Notes under the pieces: generated by a model
What the model was told of the DNA's origin: nothing
Seen by the model: only the letters and a program-made list of their open reading frames with translations
Databases searched by the model: none
Shown here: positions 17,605 to 26,226 of the stretch, in pieces
Numbering within the stretch: position 1 is the first letter of the stretch
Layout of the letters: each line of letters begins with the position of its first letter
Assembly: GCA_965199185.1 (NCBI GenBank)
Contig: CBDAQW010000043.1
Coordinates: forward strand, 62,001 to 126,000
Origin: Endozoicomonas sp965199185
GTDB taxonomy: Bacteria; Pseudomonadota; Gammaproteobacteria; Pseudomonadales; Endozoicomonadaceae
Length of the DNA stretch: 64,000 nucleotides
Direction of reading: 5' to 3'
Translations under genes and position numbers: made by a program

Positions 17605-17970
17605 TCAGCTCAACAAATAATCACGCCAGGATTCCAGAAGAATAAGAAAATCATCCAGGCCACAATCACTGATAGACTCGTTATCGTAATAATCCATATC
17701 TTCCATGTCATCGCATGCCATATCCGTTGCCAGAAGCGCAGCCGTTACCTTGGCTTGATCACGAGTTAAAGCAAGATGAAACTCCTGACCTTCCTGCTCG
17801 TAACGCCAGCGTTCTCTGTTCATTAAAGATTGAACGATAACAATCAACTGATTGATTTTGGTGGTATTGGTTCCCAACTCATGCATCAGCCAGTTACCCA
17901 GAGCCTCATGGTTCATTGAAAAATGCACTTCGGGCTGACCACCCGGCTCGCGACAGAATTGGTATTCCAT
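17605..17970 (-). CDS. yacL: UPF0231 family protein YacL
   Basis: The 121-aa product matches E. coli YacL (120 aa) from end to end. The N-terminus MEYQFCREPGGQPEVHFSMNHEALGNWL corresponds to [27 protein letters not shown]. The C-terminal block DMEDMDYYDNESISDCGLDDFL corresponds to the E. coli [24 protein letters not shown] region. The family is small, acidic and cytoplasmic, and its function is not established. It is transcribed leftward, convergent with pdxB. About 150 gene-free bases with a dispersed repeat separate it from the IS-split gene on its right. Confidence 0.88.
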   Translation of the reverse strand: MEYQFCREPGGQPEVHFSMNHEALGNWLMHELGTNTTKINQLIVIVQSLMNRERWRYEQEGQEFHLALTRDQAKVTAALLATDMACDDMEDMDYYDNESISDCGLDDFLILLESWRDYLLS

Positions 17971-18029
17971 AAATATCAGATTTCAAAAGTGCATCATTCT
18001 AATTGTTCTGCCTCTGTTGCCTATAAGGG

Positions 18030-18113
18030 TTTATCGGATGAAGTCATTCTGGTTTGTACGTTTCGAACCTTTAAGGCCGCAGTAGCCACGTGTCTTTTCA
18101 GACGGCCTCTAAG
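18030..18113. repeat. Dispersed intergenic repeat, copy 2 (expanded form)
   Basis: TTTATCGGATGA (18030-18041) and TTCAGACGGCCTCTAAG (18097-18113) are exact inverted matches to 458-469 and 438-454. Here the two blocks are separated by about 55 bases not present in copy 1. The element lies just downstream of the 3' end of the leftward WD40/OTU gene. Confidence 0.5.
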
Positions 18114-18120
18114 CAGCAGA

Positions 18121-20723
18121 TCAGAATTTACTCTCGAATGGAACCTGGCTGAATGTCATAAGCCAGGCAATTAGCAGTGCTATCTGATTTTTGTCATACA
18201 CCTGATTGGTTTCGGGTAGATGGAATAGTGGATGATTTTGATCCTCTTGTGGGTTCAATAATGCCGAATTGTGTGGAGTTAAGTCTGTGTCTAGATCAGA
18301 ACTTGTTGTTGCTAACCAGTGCCCAAGACCATTGTGGGTCAGCATAATATCCTGTTCATTCAAATCTGCAGGTATACCTGTGTTTTCAAAGGAAGGAATA
18401 ATATCTGATCCGGAACCGTTATTGTTATAAATTTGTACAGCCAGCTGACCTGATTGGCTATTGAAATAAAGGAGAATAACCCGCCGGGAAAATACCCAGG
18501 AAATCAGTCGTGCCATGCCTGCGTCTCCCCATTCTCCATGCTGTAGTTCCATTATCAAATTATTGAACTGCTCCCCGGCAAATGCTGGAAACTGAGCTTC
18601 CACTTGTTGCTGATGATGTAGAAGTTGATTAATCAATCTTATTTGTAAAGTGGTTGTTGTTATACCAAGCTGCATGGCGATGGCATTAAAAAAGCAAAGA
18701 TTATCTGCTGCGGTTTCCCGGAGTTGAAGCCTGTGCTTCGATAAAACAGACAACAGACGTTGATGGTAGGTTTCAATAAGGCTTGGTGAAAGGTACCCCG
18801 AGGCTCTTTCTTGCTGTGTTATTTTTATAGAGGCTTCACCAGATAACGAGGTCACGCTGGAGCTTGATGGTATCAGATGGTGTAATGGTTCAGGTTCTGC
18901 TTCGGGGAGCTTCCAGATTTTAACTGTTTTGTCATCGGAGCCTGAAACCAGATGCTCAGCATCCAATTGAATGACTTGATTAATACTTTTGTCATGCCCG
19001 TACAAGGTTATGACACATTGCTCTTTATCCGGTTGAGAAAAGTCCCACACTTTTAGTATATCGTCCCCTGCTGTAACTAACTGTCCATTATCCAGTCGTA
19101 CCAATGATGCCACTGATTTGATGTGCGCTTTAACGGTACTGATACACTGCTCTCCGACGGGGCGCGTTAAATCCCAGATTCTCAGTGAGCCGTCAGTATG
19201 TCCTGAAACCAGTTGCTGGTCGGTCAGTTTAATAAGTGACGAGAAGGTACCAACACTTTCTGTTATGACATCAATAGAATTGCCAGTACTATCGGTTCTG
19301 TCGAGGTGCCAGATTCGCAATTTACCATGAGAACCATGCCCAATGGACGCCAGTCGATGATCATCTAGCTGGATAAGACTGCATATTTCATCCTCGTCAC
19401 CCCCACTCAGGCTTATGACTTGCCGTCTATCCGTCGGTTTGGATAACTCCCATACGTTCAGGGTGTTATGTCTTGACGCTGTTACTAATCGTCCATCATT
19501 AAGAGGTTGAAGCATTCTCGTGTTTTTGGTGGGTGCAGGTAGGGTAACGTTGGGGTTTTTCTCATTAGGTTGAGAGAAATCCCATATCTTTACCCCATCA
19601 TCATTAAGAACAGTAAATCGCAAATCACCCAGCCAGGTAGTCATATAAGGATAGGGCGTATCGATAGCAAATATTTTTGCAGGTTGTGATCCTTCAGTTT
19701 GACTGAGATTCCAAATCTCGATTGCTTTAAACTTTATACGGGCAAATTGGTCACCTTCTAATGGAGTGAAACGGAAAATATCAGCCAGAAATAATTCGAA
19801 ATTCTTCAGGTGTTGTGGGTTGTTTTGCTGGGTAATATCCCATAACTTAGCCGTGTACCCTTCTACAGAAATTACTCGCTTGCCATTCAGTTTAATAAGT
19901 TGTTTGACCGCACTTTCATGCGTAAGTGTTGCTAGGCAGTGTGAGTCGGCAGATTGAGTAAATGTTTCAAGGCATTGAGTCCATGGGGCTGGGGGCTGAA
20001 AATCCTGAATGACTAATTCGCTATTGCTGGAAATGTAACTGAATCGTCCATCATGCAGCTTGTTGAAATAAACGGGAAAAGTGGTCGATGTGAGAATTGG
20101 GTGGTCCACCCCTCCTTCGCTAAGATCCCATAATATAATCCTCTGCATTATGTCCTCGGATAAACCCATTATGTTCTCTGCTGTAACGAATCGCCCGTCG
20201 TTCATTACAGCCATGCCCCTCAAACTTATATTATCGTTCAGGGTTATTGTTATGCACTGTTGATCTTGAGGTTTGGTGATATCCCATATTTTTAAGACAT
20301 TATCAAAGCCGATAATCAGTCGGTCATCTAATAGCTGACTGAAGGTTCTAAAATTTTCTATATCTTTCAGGGTTATGAGGTGTTGAGTCTCTTTCGGATT
20401 ATTTAAGTCCCGGATATGGAAACCATCAGGTTTGTAGTATGAAAGTAATCGATGATCATGTAATTCCATAACCATAGGCCCTGCTGTTTCAAGGAACTTT
20501 CTTTCAGAGCCTGTTGGTCCTTTACGCGCAATAACAGTTAGCCTGCTTTCCGTCAGTGTCAAATCCCACATATTGATTGAACCATCCCATGATGCCGACA
20601 CCAGGCGCCCATCCGTCATTTGAATGATGCAAGAGATTGTGTCGGTATGTCCCTTTAACGTGATCATACCTTCTTTTTTATCTGGCCAGGCTCGGTTCAT
20701 GATGTTTATGTCATTGTGTGGGG
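18121..20723 (-). pseudogene. 3' fragment of IS-split F-box/WD40/OTU protein: WD40 propellers and OTU cysteine protease
   Basis: This is the downstream part of one gene cut by the ISAs1-type element at 20724-22006. An ATG at 20700 leaves an 859-aa ORF that might still be made. It has at least 11 WD40-type blades, each ending in forms such as SINMWDL, LRIWDLTRP, LKVWDFSQP or VKIWKLPE. The C-terminal ~200 residues are OTU-like: ETAADNLCFFNAIA supplies the Asp-x-x-Cys motif (Cys669 of this ORF) and THNGLGHWLAT the catalytic His (794). OTU proteases remove ubiquitin from proteins. Joined in frame with 22017-22746 the whole gene has 1110 codons. The likely original role is an effector acting on host ubiquitin; that is inference. 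Confidence 0.8.
20714..20723. repeat. Target-site duplication, left copy
   Basis: TTGTGTGGGG directly abuts the left end of the IS and is repeated exactly at 22007-22016 on the other side. Ten bases is within the 8-10 range known for ISAs1-family elements. Confidence 0.92.
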
Positions 20724-22006
20724 CAGGGCTTACGCATGAGAATAATCATTCTCATTTAGAGTGCTCGTATCCGTACCAAAAGACTGTAGAATGGCCATAT
20801 TTTACGCCCGATGACTGTTGTTCCAGCCCCGTTAATCATGTTTCTCAGCGAATTATCTGATCCACGCAAGCGTGCCTCCTCTTGTGACCACAATTTTACC
20901 GATATTCTTGTGATTGCCATCTGTGCCATTATCAGTGGAGCCGATACATGGGAAGAGATGCAGGAATTCGGTGAAGAAAAAGAAGACTGGTTTCGTTCAT
21001 TTCTTGAACTCCCTTTTGGTATTCCATCACACGACACCTTCTATCGTGTTTTTTGTCTGCTAGACCCTGATAAATTTCAGGAATGCTTCACTCGCTGGGT
21101 GCAGTCTGCTTACCCTGAAGCCCTTGATATACCTGACAGTGATGCTGAAATTATTCCTATCGACGGCAAAGCTATTAAAGGCTCCAGAGGGAAAGGCAAG
21201 GGCAAAAAAGCGGTTCACATTGTCAGTGCCTGGAGTACTAAACTGAGCCTTGTTCTCGGGCAGAAGAAAGTTGATAAGAAGTCTAATGAGATAACAGCCA
21301 TACCTGAGCTTCTTGAAGCCATTGACCTGAAAGGCTCTGTGATCACAGCTGATGCAATCAGCTGCCAAAAGAGCATTGCTGAAACTTGCGTGAGCCAGGA
21401 AGCGGATTACCTTCTTGCAGTCAAAGGCAATCAGAAAACACTACATCATGATATTCAGGTGGCAGCTGAAGAGCATTGGCGCAGCCATCCAAAGGAAGCT
21501 ATCTCTGCTACCTTTTTTGAACATGAAAATGAAGGGCATGGTCGACAGGAGTACCGCTGTTGCTGGGTTTTTGATGAACTGACAGCTCTCTCAACATCAG
21601 AAGAGTGGGCAGGTATCAAACAGTTCGGTGTTGTTCAGTCAGACCGAACCATTGATGGTAAAGCTACGACAGCCCTGCGCTTCTACATTTCCAGTAAAGC
21701 TTTTACAGCCAGAGAGATGCTTAACGCAACGCGCCAGCATTGGGAAGTTGAAAATAACCTGCATTGGATGTTGGATATTGCCTTTAATGAAGACGCGTGC
21801 CAGACCAAAGAAGAACATGCTGCTGAAAATCTATCTACATTACGGCGCATTGCCCTGAATATTCTGAAGGCTGACATCACCAGCAAGAAAAGCATCAAGA
21901 CTAAGCGTAAAAAAGCTGGATGGAGCAGCAAATATCTTGCTCAGCTACTGAAGTCATTCATTGTTGAAACCTAAATGAGAATGATTATCTTCATGCGTAA
22001 GCCCTG
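20724..22006 (+). mobile_element. ISAs1-family insertion sequence, complete (1283 bp)
   Basis: Terminal inverted repeats of 36 bases start CAGGGCTTACGCATGA at each end and match at 34 of 36 positions (20724-20759 and 21971-22006). The inner part of each repeat holds the short palindromic block GAGAATnATnATTCTC. One DDE transposase gene fills the interior. A perfect 10-base target duplication flanks the element. The near-identical ends and intact ORF suggest a recent insertion. Confidence 0.95.
20811..21974 (+). CDS. ISAs1 family transposase
   Basis: The 387-aa DDE transposase catalyses cut or copy movement of the surrounding element. The N-terminus has the family block FLSELSDPRKR followed by ILVIAICAIISGADTWEEM and GIPSHDTFYRVF (DDE_Tnp_1-associated region). 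Catalytic acids are visible in IIPIDGKAIKGS (first Asp), VITADAISCQ (second Asp) and HWEVENNLHWMLDI (Glu). The ORF is uninterrupted and its stop lies within the right terminal repeat, as often in this family. It is encoded on the strand opposite to the gene it disrupts. Confidence 0.95.
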   Translation: MTVVPAPLIMFLSELSDPRKRASSCDHNFTDILVIAICAIISGADTWEEMQEFGEEKEDWFRSFLELPFGIPSHDTFYRVFCLLDPDKFQECFTRWVQSAYPEALDIPDSDAEIIPIDGKAIKGSRGKGKGKKAVHIVSAWSTKLSLVLGQKKVDKKSNEITAIPELLEAIDLKGSVITADAISCQKSIAETCVSQEADYLLAVKGNQKTLHHDIQVAAEEHWRSHPKEAISATFFEHENEGHGRQEYRCCWVFDELTALSTSEEWAGIKQFGVVQSDRTIDGKATTALRFYISSKAFTAREMLNATRQHWEVENNLHWMLDIAFNEDACQTKEEHAAENLSTLRRIALNILKADITSKKSIKTKRKKAGWSSKYLAQLLKSFIVET

Positions 22007-22016
22007 TTGTGTGGGG
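22007..22016. repeat. Target-site duplication, right copy
   Basis: TTGTGTGGGG abuts the right end of the IS and matches 20714-20723 exactly. Removing the IS and one copy restores an uninterrupted reading frame. Confidence 0.92.
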
Positions 22017-22746
22017 AGATCCAAACCAAACGACCATCGCTAAGGACAGAGTGAGGTATGAATGATTCAGGTGTCACTATGCGGAATAGGCATCTTGAGC
22101 CTTCTGGTTTAGTCATATCCCATACTAGTGTCTCATCTGGTACAGCGGAAACCAGCCGGTCATCATGTAATTGGATGATAGTAGGACTTGAAGCTGAATG
22201 TCTATTGAGAATGGCTGAGGGCTGTATTGCTGGTGATGTCAGATCCCATATTATGATGCTTGTATCACAGGACTTCGTCGCCAGCCGCCCATCTCTCAGC
22301 TGAATGGATGAAATGACTGTCCAACCATTAAGCGGTATAGCTTGCCCGGTTTTAGGATAACACTTATCCATTGAATGTGACCTGATGTATTGGTTACTAT
22401 TCCATCTCCAATAAGCCAGTCTCAATAAAGGATCTGGACACCAGATACCTGGAATCAGCGGAATATATTTGTTTTGAATATTTTTTCTGTATTGAACTTC
22501 ATGCTCACCAAAGTAGTACGCTGCTAATCTTATATACGGAAGTAAATGATTAGTGGTTAATGCTTTAAACTTATGACTGGTTGCTCGCAGAGAGAGAATG
22601 TCGCGAGATGGAAGGTAGCTGATCAATATACGAAGAGCATCATAATTTAAATCATCCAGTGTCGTGTTTTTTTCAGTTCCAGAGATGGCAAGCGTTGAAT
22701 GGATCAGTAAGCAAATTAAAAAACATCGGTACAAAGAATATGTCAT
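22007..22746 (-). pseudogene. 5' fragment of IS-split F-box/WD40/OTU protein: signal-like N-terminus, F-box, first WD40 blades
   Basis: The first ~23 residues (YSLYRCFLICLLIHSTLAISG) look like a signal peptide or membrane anchor. They are followed by an F-box-like segment: LDDLNYDALRILISYLPSRD, then ILSLRATSHKFKAL (about 30-65). F-boxes bind Skp1 in eukaryotic SCF ubiquitin ligases. After an Arg/Trp-rich spacer the first WD40 blades appear (IIIWDLTSP, TLVWDMTKP). The frame reads WISPHN up to the insertion. Without the IS it continues DINIMNRAWPDK straight into the downstream fragment. As it stands the ORF runs a few codons into the IS and stops at 21991. The left boundary here includes the duplicated target bases. 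Confidence 0.8.
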
Positions 22747-22954
22747 GCCAATTATTTTTTCAAAACAATGAAGAAAATGATAATAGATTATAAATGATTA
22801 GCCTGAGCCAGATATTTTTGAAATTTTTATTTTTGGATGGTTTGGTTAGGTGAATAATTAAATGCGCTGTGTTGATAGGTCGGACAAAAACAGTTTGTTT
22901 AATTATTTTGAGCGCTCTGTGATCTTCAATAATGCAGAGTTGTGCTGGGTCAAA

Positions 22955-23668
22955 TCAGCGCCTGAGTTTTGTGTTGAGTATTTCCATGATCAGCGAAAAG
23001 GCCATGGCAAAATAGATGTAGCCTTTGGGGATATGGAAATCCAGACCTTCAGCAACCAACGCAATACCAATCATAATCAGAAAGCTGAGAGCCAATACTT
23101 TGAGTGTTGGATGGCGGCTGACGAAGTGGCCGATGGTGCCTGCTGCAAACATCATAATAATGACGGAGAGGACAATGGCGGTGACCATGACCCAGAGGTC
23201 ATTTGCCAGACCTACAGCAGTGATCACGCTGTCCAGCGAGAAAATAATATCGATCAGGGCGATCTGTGCCAGTATCAGGAAAAAATACCGGGCAGGATGT
23301 TTTTCTTTTTTATCGCTGCTGGTTGGCGATTCGATCTGATGCAGCAGTTCATGAATCTCATGGGTGGACTTGTAGATTAGAAACAGCCCTCCACTCATTA
23401 AGATCAGATCTCTGCCAGAAATATCTTCGTTGTAAAAAGTAAACAGCGTTTCCTTGAGACCCATTAGCCAGGCCAGAGAGAACAGGAGTGCTATGCGAGT
23501 CAGCATGGCCAGACTCAGGCCAAGAAGGCGCGCCTTTTCCCGTTGCTGTTCAGGCAAGCGATCCACAAGAATGGTCAAAAAAATGATGTTGTCTATGCCA
23601 AGAACAATTTCAAGAGAGGTGAGGGTGAGCAGTGCAATCAGCGCTTCGGGAGTGATCAGCTGTTCCAT
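22955..23668 (-). CDS. TerC family integral membrane protein
   Basis: The protein (about 237 aa from the ATG at 23666-23668) is a multi-pass inner-membrane protein of the TerC/Alx family, whose members are linked to tellurite resistance, manganese export or metal loading of exported proteins. Family signatures are LEIVLGIDNIIFL (about 20-32, acidic transmembrane residues) and the second-half counterpart ALIDIIFSLDSVITAVG. About seven hydrophobic segments are visible. I choose this start because GAGG lies five bases upstream and the N-terminus MEQLITPEALIALLTL is typical. An upstream in-frame ATG at 23728 would add 20 unlikely residues. It is codirectional with gltA, which lies upstream and has its own terminator. 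Confidence 0.88.
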   Translation of the reverse strand: MEQLITPEALIALLTLTSLEIVLGIDNIIFLTILVDRLPEQQREKARLLGLSLAMLTRIALLFSLAWLMGLKETLFTFYNEDISGRDLILMSGGLFLIYKSTHEIHELLHQIESPTSSDKKEKHPARYFFLILAQIALIDIIFSLDSVITAVGLANDLWVMVTAIVLSVIIMMFAAGTIGHFVSRHPTLKVLALSFLIMIGIALVAEGLDFHIPKGYIYFAMAFSLIMEILNTKLRR

Positions 23669-23728
23669 TGCATCCTCATGGTAGTTGGTAAGAATCTTTA
23701 TAAAGCAAGGATAGTAGAAATAATACAA

Positions 23729-23758
23729 AAAAGAAGAGGCTGCTATTAGCAGCCTCTT
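23729..23758 (-). terminator. Rho-independent terminator after gltA
   Basis: AAGAGGCTGC (23734-23743) pairs perfectly with GCAGCCTCTT (23749-23758) around five bases. Read leftward the stem is followed by CTTTTTTG. It lies 30 bases past the gltA stop and upstream of terC. Confidence 0.88.
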
Positions 23759-23787
23759 GAGGTGAGCATTGAAATGATGCTTGAGCC

Positions 23788-25080
23788 TTATGTTCTTTCT
23801 GCTACCGGAACAAAGTCTCGCTTGGATGCGCCGGTGTATAGCTGACGTGGGCGACCAATACGGTATGGGCTACTGATCATTTCATGCCAGTGCGCAATCC
23901 AGCCGGGAGTACGGCCTGTGGCAAAGATGACGGTAAACATTTCTGTTGGAATGCCCAGGGCTTTGAGGATGATGCCGGAATAGAAGTCTACATTCGGATA
24001 GAGCTTCTTCTCAATAAAGTATTCATCTTCCAAGGCGATCTTTTCAAGACGTTTGGCGATACGCAACATGGGGTCGTTTTCGATGCCCAGTTCGGCCAAA
24101 ACCTCATCGCAGGTTTCTTTCATGACTTTGGCGCGAGGGTCAAAGTTCTTGTAAACCCGGTGGCCAAAGCCCATCAGACGGAATGGGTCGTCTTTGTCTT
24201 TGGCTCGCTCAACGAACTCTTCGATGTTTTTCTCATCGCCAATTTCGTCCAGCATGTTCAACACGGCTTCATTAGCACCGCCGTGTGCAGGTCCCCAAAG
24301 TGCGGCAATGCCAGCAGCAATACAGGCAAATGGGTTGGCGCCAGAGGAGCCTGCCAGACGAACGGTGGACGTGGATGCGTTCTGTTCGTGATCAGCATGG
24401 AGCAGGAATATTCGATCCATGGCTTTGGCGAGCACAGGTTTGACTTCGTAGTCTTCGCAAGGGTTGGCAAACATCATGTGCAGGAAGTTACCACCGTAGC
24501 TAAGATCATTTCTTGGATAAGCGAATGGTTGACCGATGGAGTACTTGTACACCATGGCAGCCAGCGTCGGCATTTTGGATATCAGACGATAAGCACAGAT
24601 TTCACGGTGCTTCTCATTGGTGATGTCCAATGAGTCATGATAAAACGCTGACAGGGCACCAACGACACCGCACATAACAGCCATAGGGTGAGCATCCCGA
24701 CGGAAGCCGGAGAACAGATCGCTAAGTTGCTCATGAACCATAGTGTGTCGTGTAATGGTGGACTCAAAACGCATCTTCTCTTCTTTATTTGGCAGATCCC
24801 CGTATAGAAGAAGGTAGCAGGTCTCGAGAAAATCAGAGTGCTCAGCCAGCTGTTCAATAGGGTATCCACGGTGCAGCAATACACCTTTGTTGCCATCGAT
24901 AAACGTTATTTTTGATTCACAGGATGCGGTGGAGACGAATCCCGGATCGTAGGTAAAGAGTCCGTTAGGTGTCAGGCTGCTAACATCGACTACGTCAGGG
25001 CCCAGTGTGCCGGAGTAAATGGGTAGCTCAAGGTTTTCTTGCTTGCCTTCAATAGAGAGGATTGCTTTTCTATCAGCCAT
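23788..25080 (-). CDS. gltA: Citrate synthase (type II)
   Basis: GltA condenses oxaloacetate and acetyl-CoA to citrate, the entry step of the TCA cycle. The 430-aa length and the N-terminal beta domain (MADRKAILSIEG) mark the hexameric, NADH-sensitive Gram-negative type. Active-site blocks are LLHADHEQNASTSTVRL and GFGHRVYKNFDPRAKVMK (catalytic His and Asp region), plus SGIILKALGIPTEMFTVIFA and ARTPGWIAHWHEM-like (ATGRTPGWIAHW). AGGAGG sits six bases before the ATG. It is divergent from sdhCDAB, the same arrangement as in E. coli and Pseudomonas. Confidence 0.96.
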   Translation of the reverse strand: MADRKAILSIEGKQENLELPIYSGTLGPDVVDVSSLTPNGLFTYDPGFVSTASCESKITFIDGNKGVLLHRGYPIEQLAEHSDFLETCYLLLYGDLPNKEEKMRFESTITRHTMVHEQLSDLFSGFRRDAHPMAVMCGVVGALSAFYHDSLDITNEKHREICAYRLISKMPTLAAMVYKYSIGQPFAYPRNDLSYGGNFLHMMFANPCEDYEVKPVLAKAMDRIFLLHADHEQNASTSTVRLAGSSGANPFACIAAGIAALWGPAHGGANEAVLNMLDEIGDEKNIEEFVERAKDKDDPFRLMGFGHRVYKNFDPRAKVMKETCDEVLAELGIENDPMLRIAKRLEKIALEDEYFIEKKLYPNVDFYSGIILKALGIPTEMFTVIFATGRTPGWIAHWHEMISSPYRIGRPRQLYTGASKRDFVPVAERT

Positions 25081-25486
25081 TTATGGCCTCCTGTCACGCC
25101 ATTTGATCTAGTTATAGTTTGTTGGAGTTCGGGGTGAATAGTTGTTTATTTGTACTTGTTGATTTAGTCCCCTTTCTGATTCGATCACTATAGAGATATA
25201 TAAGTTATTGTCAAATTAGTTATGCGGGTAGGTAGAAGCCTCTATTGTAGTGCAGCTGTCGTATATATTTCATCTATTCAGGCCAATGAACCTGAGAAGA
25301 AAAGTGAGTAATTGTAATTAGATGAGGTAGTGTATATACTCCTGACCGAAACTGAGGGCAGTTTCTTTATGTGGAGTGGCCGCTGTTTCTTTGGTGGTGA
25401 TTCCGGCCCTGTTCCCTGGGTCTCATGAAATCGGATGTTCATATTGATTCTGCTTGTTCCGCAATCGGGCATTAGGGCATAAAAAA
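25081..25486. promoter_or_regulatory. Divergent gltA / sdhC control region
   Basis: These 406 bases separate two divergent TCA-cycle units and must hold promoters for both. The stretch is AT-rich near gltA (ATATATAAGTTATTGTC around 25196). I cannot assign specific -35/-10 pairs or operators with confidence. Small ORFs inside lack ribosome-binding sites. Confidence 0.5.
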
Positions 25487-25861
25487 GTGAAAAGCAATAG
25501 ACCTGTCAATCTCGATATAACAACAATTAAATTACCCTTACCGGCATATACTTCAATCCTTCATCGTGTCTCAGGTGTGCTGCTGTTTATCGGGTTAGGA
25601 TTTCTGTTGTATGGATTGCAACTTTCTCTCGCATCTGAAGAGTCATTCAACTCACTCAAGACTTTGCTGGCGACGCCTGTCGTTAAGTTTATTGTCTGGG
25701 TACTCCTTTCTGCGCTCATTTACCACTTTGTTGCTGGTGTCAAACACCTTTTGATGGACGTTGATATTGGTGACGGTAAAGAGTCTGGAAAAACCGGTGC
25801 GGTTTTGACCATTCTTTTGTCAGCAGTGCTGATTTTATGTGCAGGGGTCTGGGTATGGTAA
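25487..25861 (+). CDS. sdhC: Succinate dehydrogenase cytochrome b556 subunit SdhC
   Basis: SdhC is one of two membrane anchors of complex II and helps bind heme b and ubiquinone. The product (124 aa) starts VKSNRPVNLDITTIKLP, matching Pseudomonas-type SdhC. The SdhC signature ILHRVSGVLLF carries the quinone-site Ser and Arg region. HFVAGVKHLLMD carries the heme-ligand His. Three membrane helices are visible. I choose the GTG at 25487 (AGGG about nine bases upstream) over a TTG at 25454, which has no ribosome-binding site and adds residues atypical for the family. It overlaps sdhD by 7 bases. Confidence 0.92.
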   Translation: MKSNRPVNLDITTIKLPLPAYTSILHRVSGVLLFIGLGFLLYGLQLSLASEESFNSLKTLLATPVVKFIVWVLLSALIYHFVAGVKHLLMDVDIGDGKESGKTGAVLTILLSAVLILCAGVWVW

Positions 25862-26223
25862 CCAATATTACAAATTTGTCGCGCAGTGGCCTGTATGACT
25901 GGATGTTGCAACGTGTTTCCGCCGTTATCCTGGGGGCATACTTTGTTTTTCTGGCAGGCTATCTTCTGCTGAACCCGGGGTTGGGTTATGAGCAGTGGTT
26001 AGAACTGTTTGATGCAACCTGGATGCGAATTTTTACTTTGCTGACTCTATTGGCTGTTCTGGCTCACGCCTGGGTGGGTATGTGGACCATTGCAACTGAT
26101 TATCTTAATGAGCGGGCATTTGGCAGCAAATCGGTGTTGATTCGTTTTCCGGTGCAGCTGATCTGTTTTGTGGCTTTGTTCAGTTATCTGATCTGGGGCG
26201 TACAAATTCTCTGGGGGCTTTGA
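25855..26223 (+). CDS. sdhD: Succinate dehydrogenase membrane anchor SdhD
   Basis: SdhD is the second hydrophobic anchor of complex II. The 122-aa protein shows GLYDWMLQRVSAVILGAYF in the first helix region. LAHAWVGMWTIATDYL carries the heme-ligand His and the Asp-Tyr pair that contacts ubiquinone in E. coli (HAWIGMWQVLTDY). Three membrane helices are visible. The ATG at 25855 overlaps the sdhC stop. An in-frame ATG 18 bases further upstream is less likely. sdhA begins three bases after its stop. Confidence 0.93.
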   Translation: MVTNITNLSRSGLYDWMLQRVSAVILGAYFVFLAGYLLLNPGLGYEQWLELFDATWMRIFTLLTLLAVLAHAWVGMWTIATDYLNERAFGSKSVLIRFPVQLICFVALFSYLIWGVQILWGL

Positions 26224-26226
26224 TTT

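Noticed and set aside
22862..23380. 172-codon plus-strand ORF opposite terC
   Set aside because: It lies antisense to the conserved TerC gene and its composition (Asn/His/Asp-rich) is that of a shadow frame.
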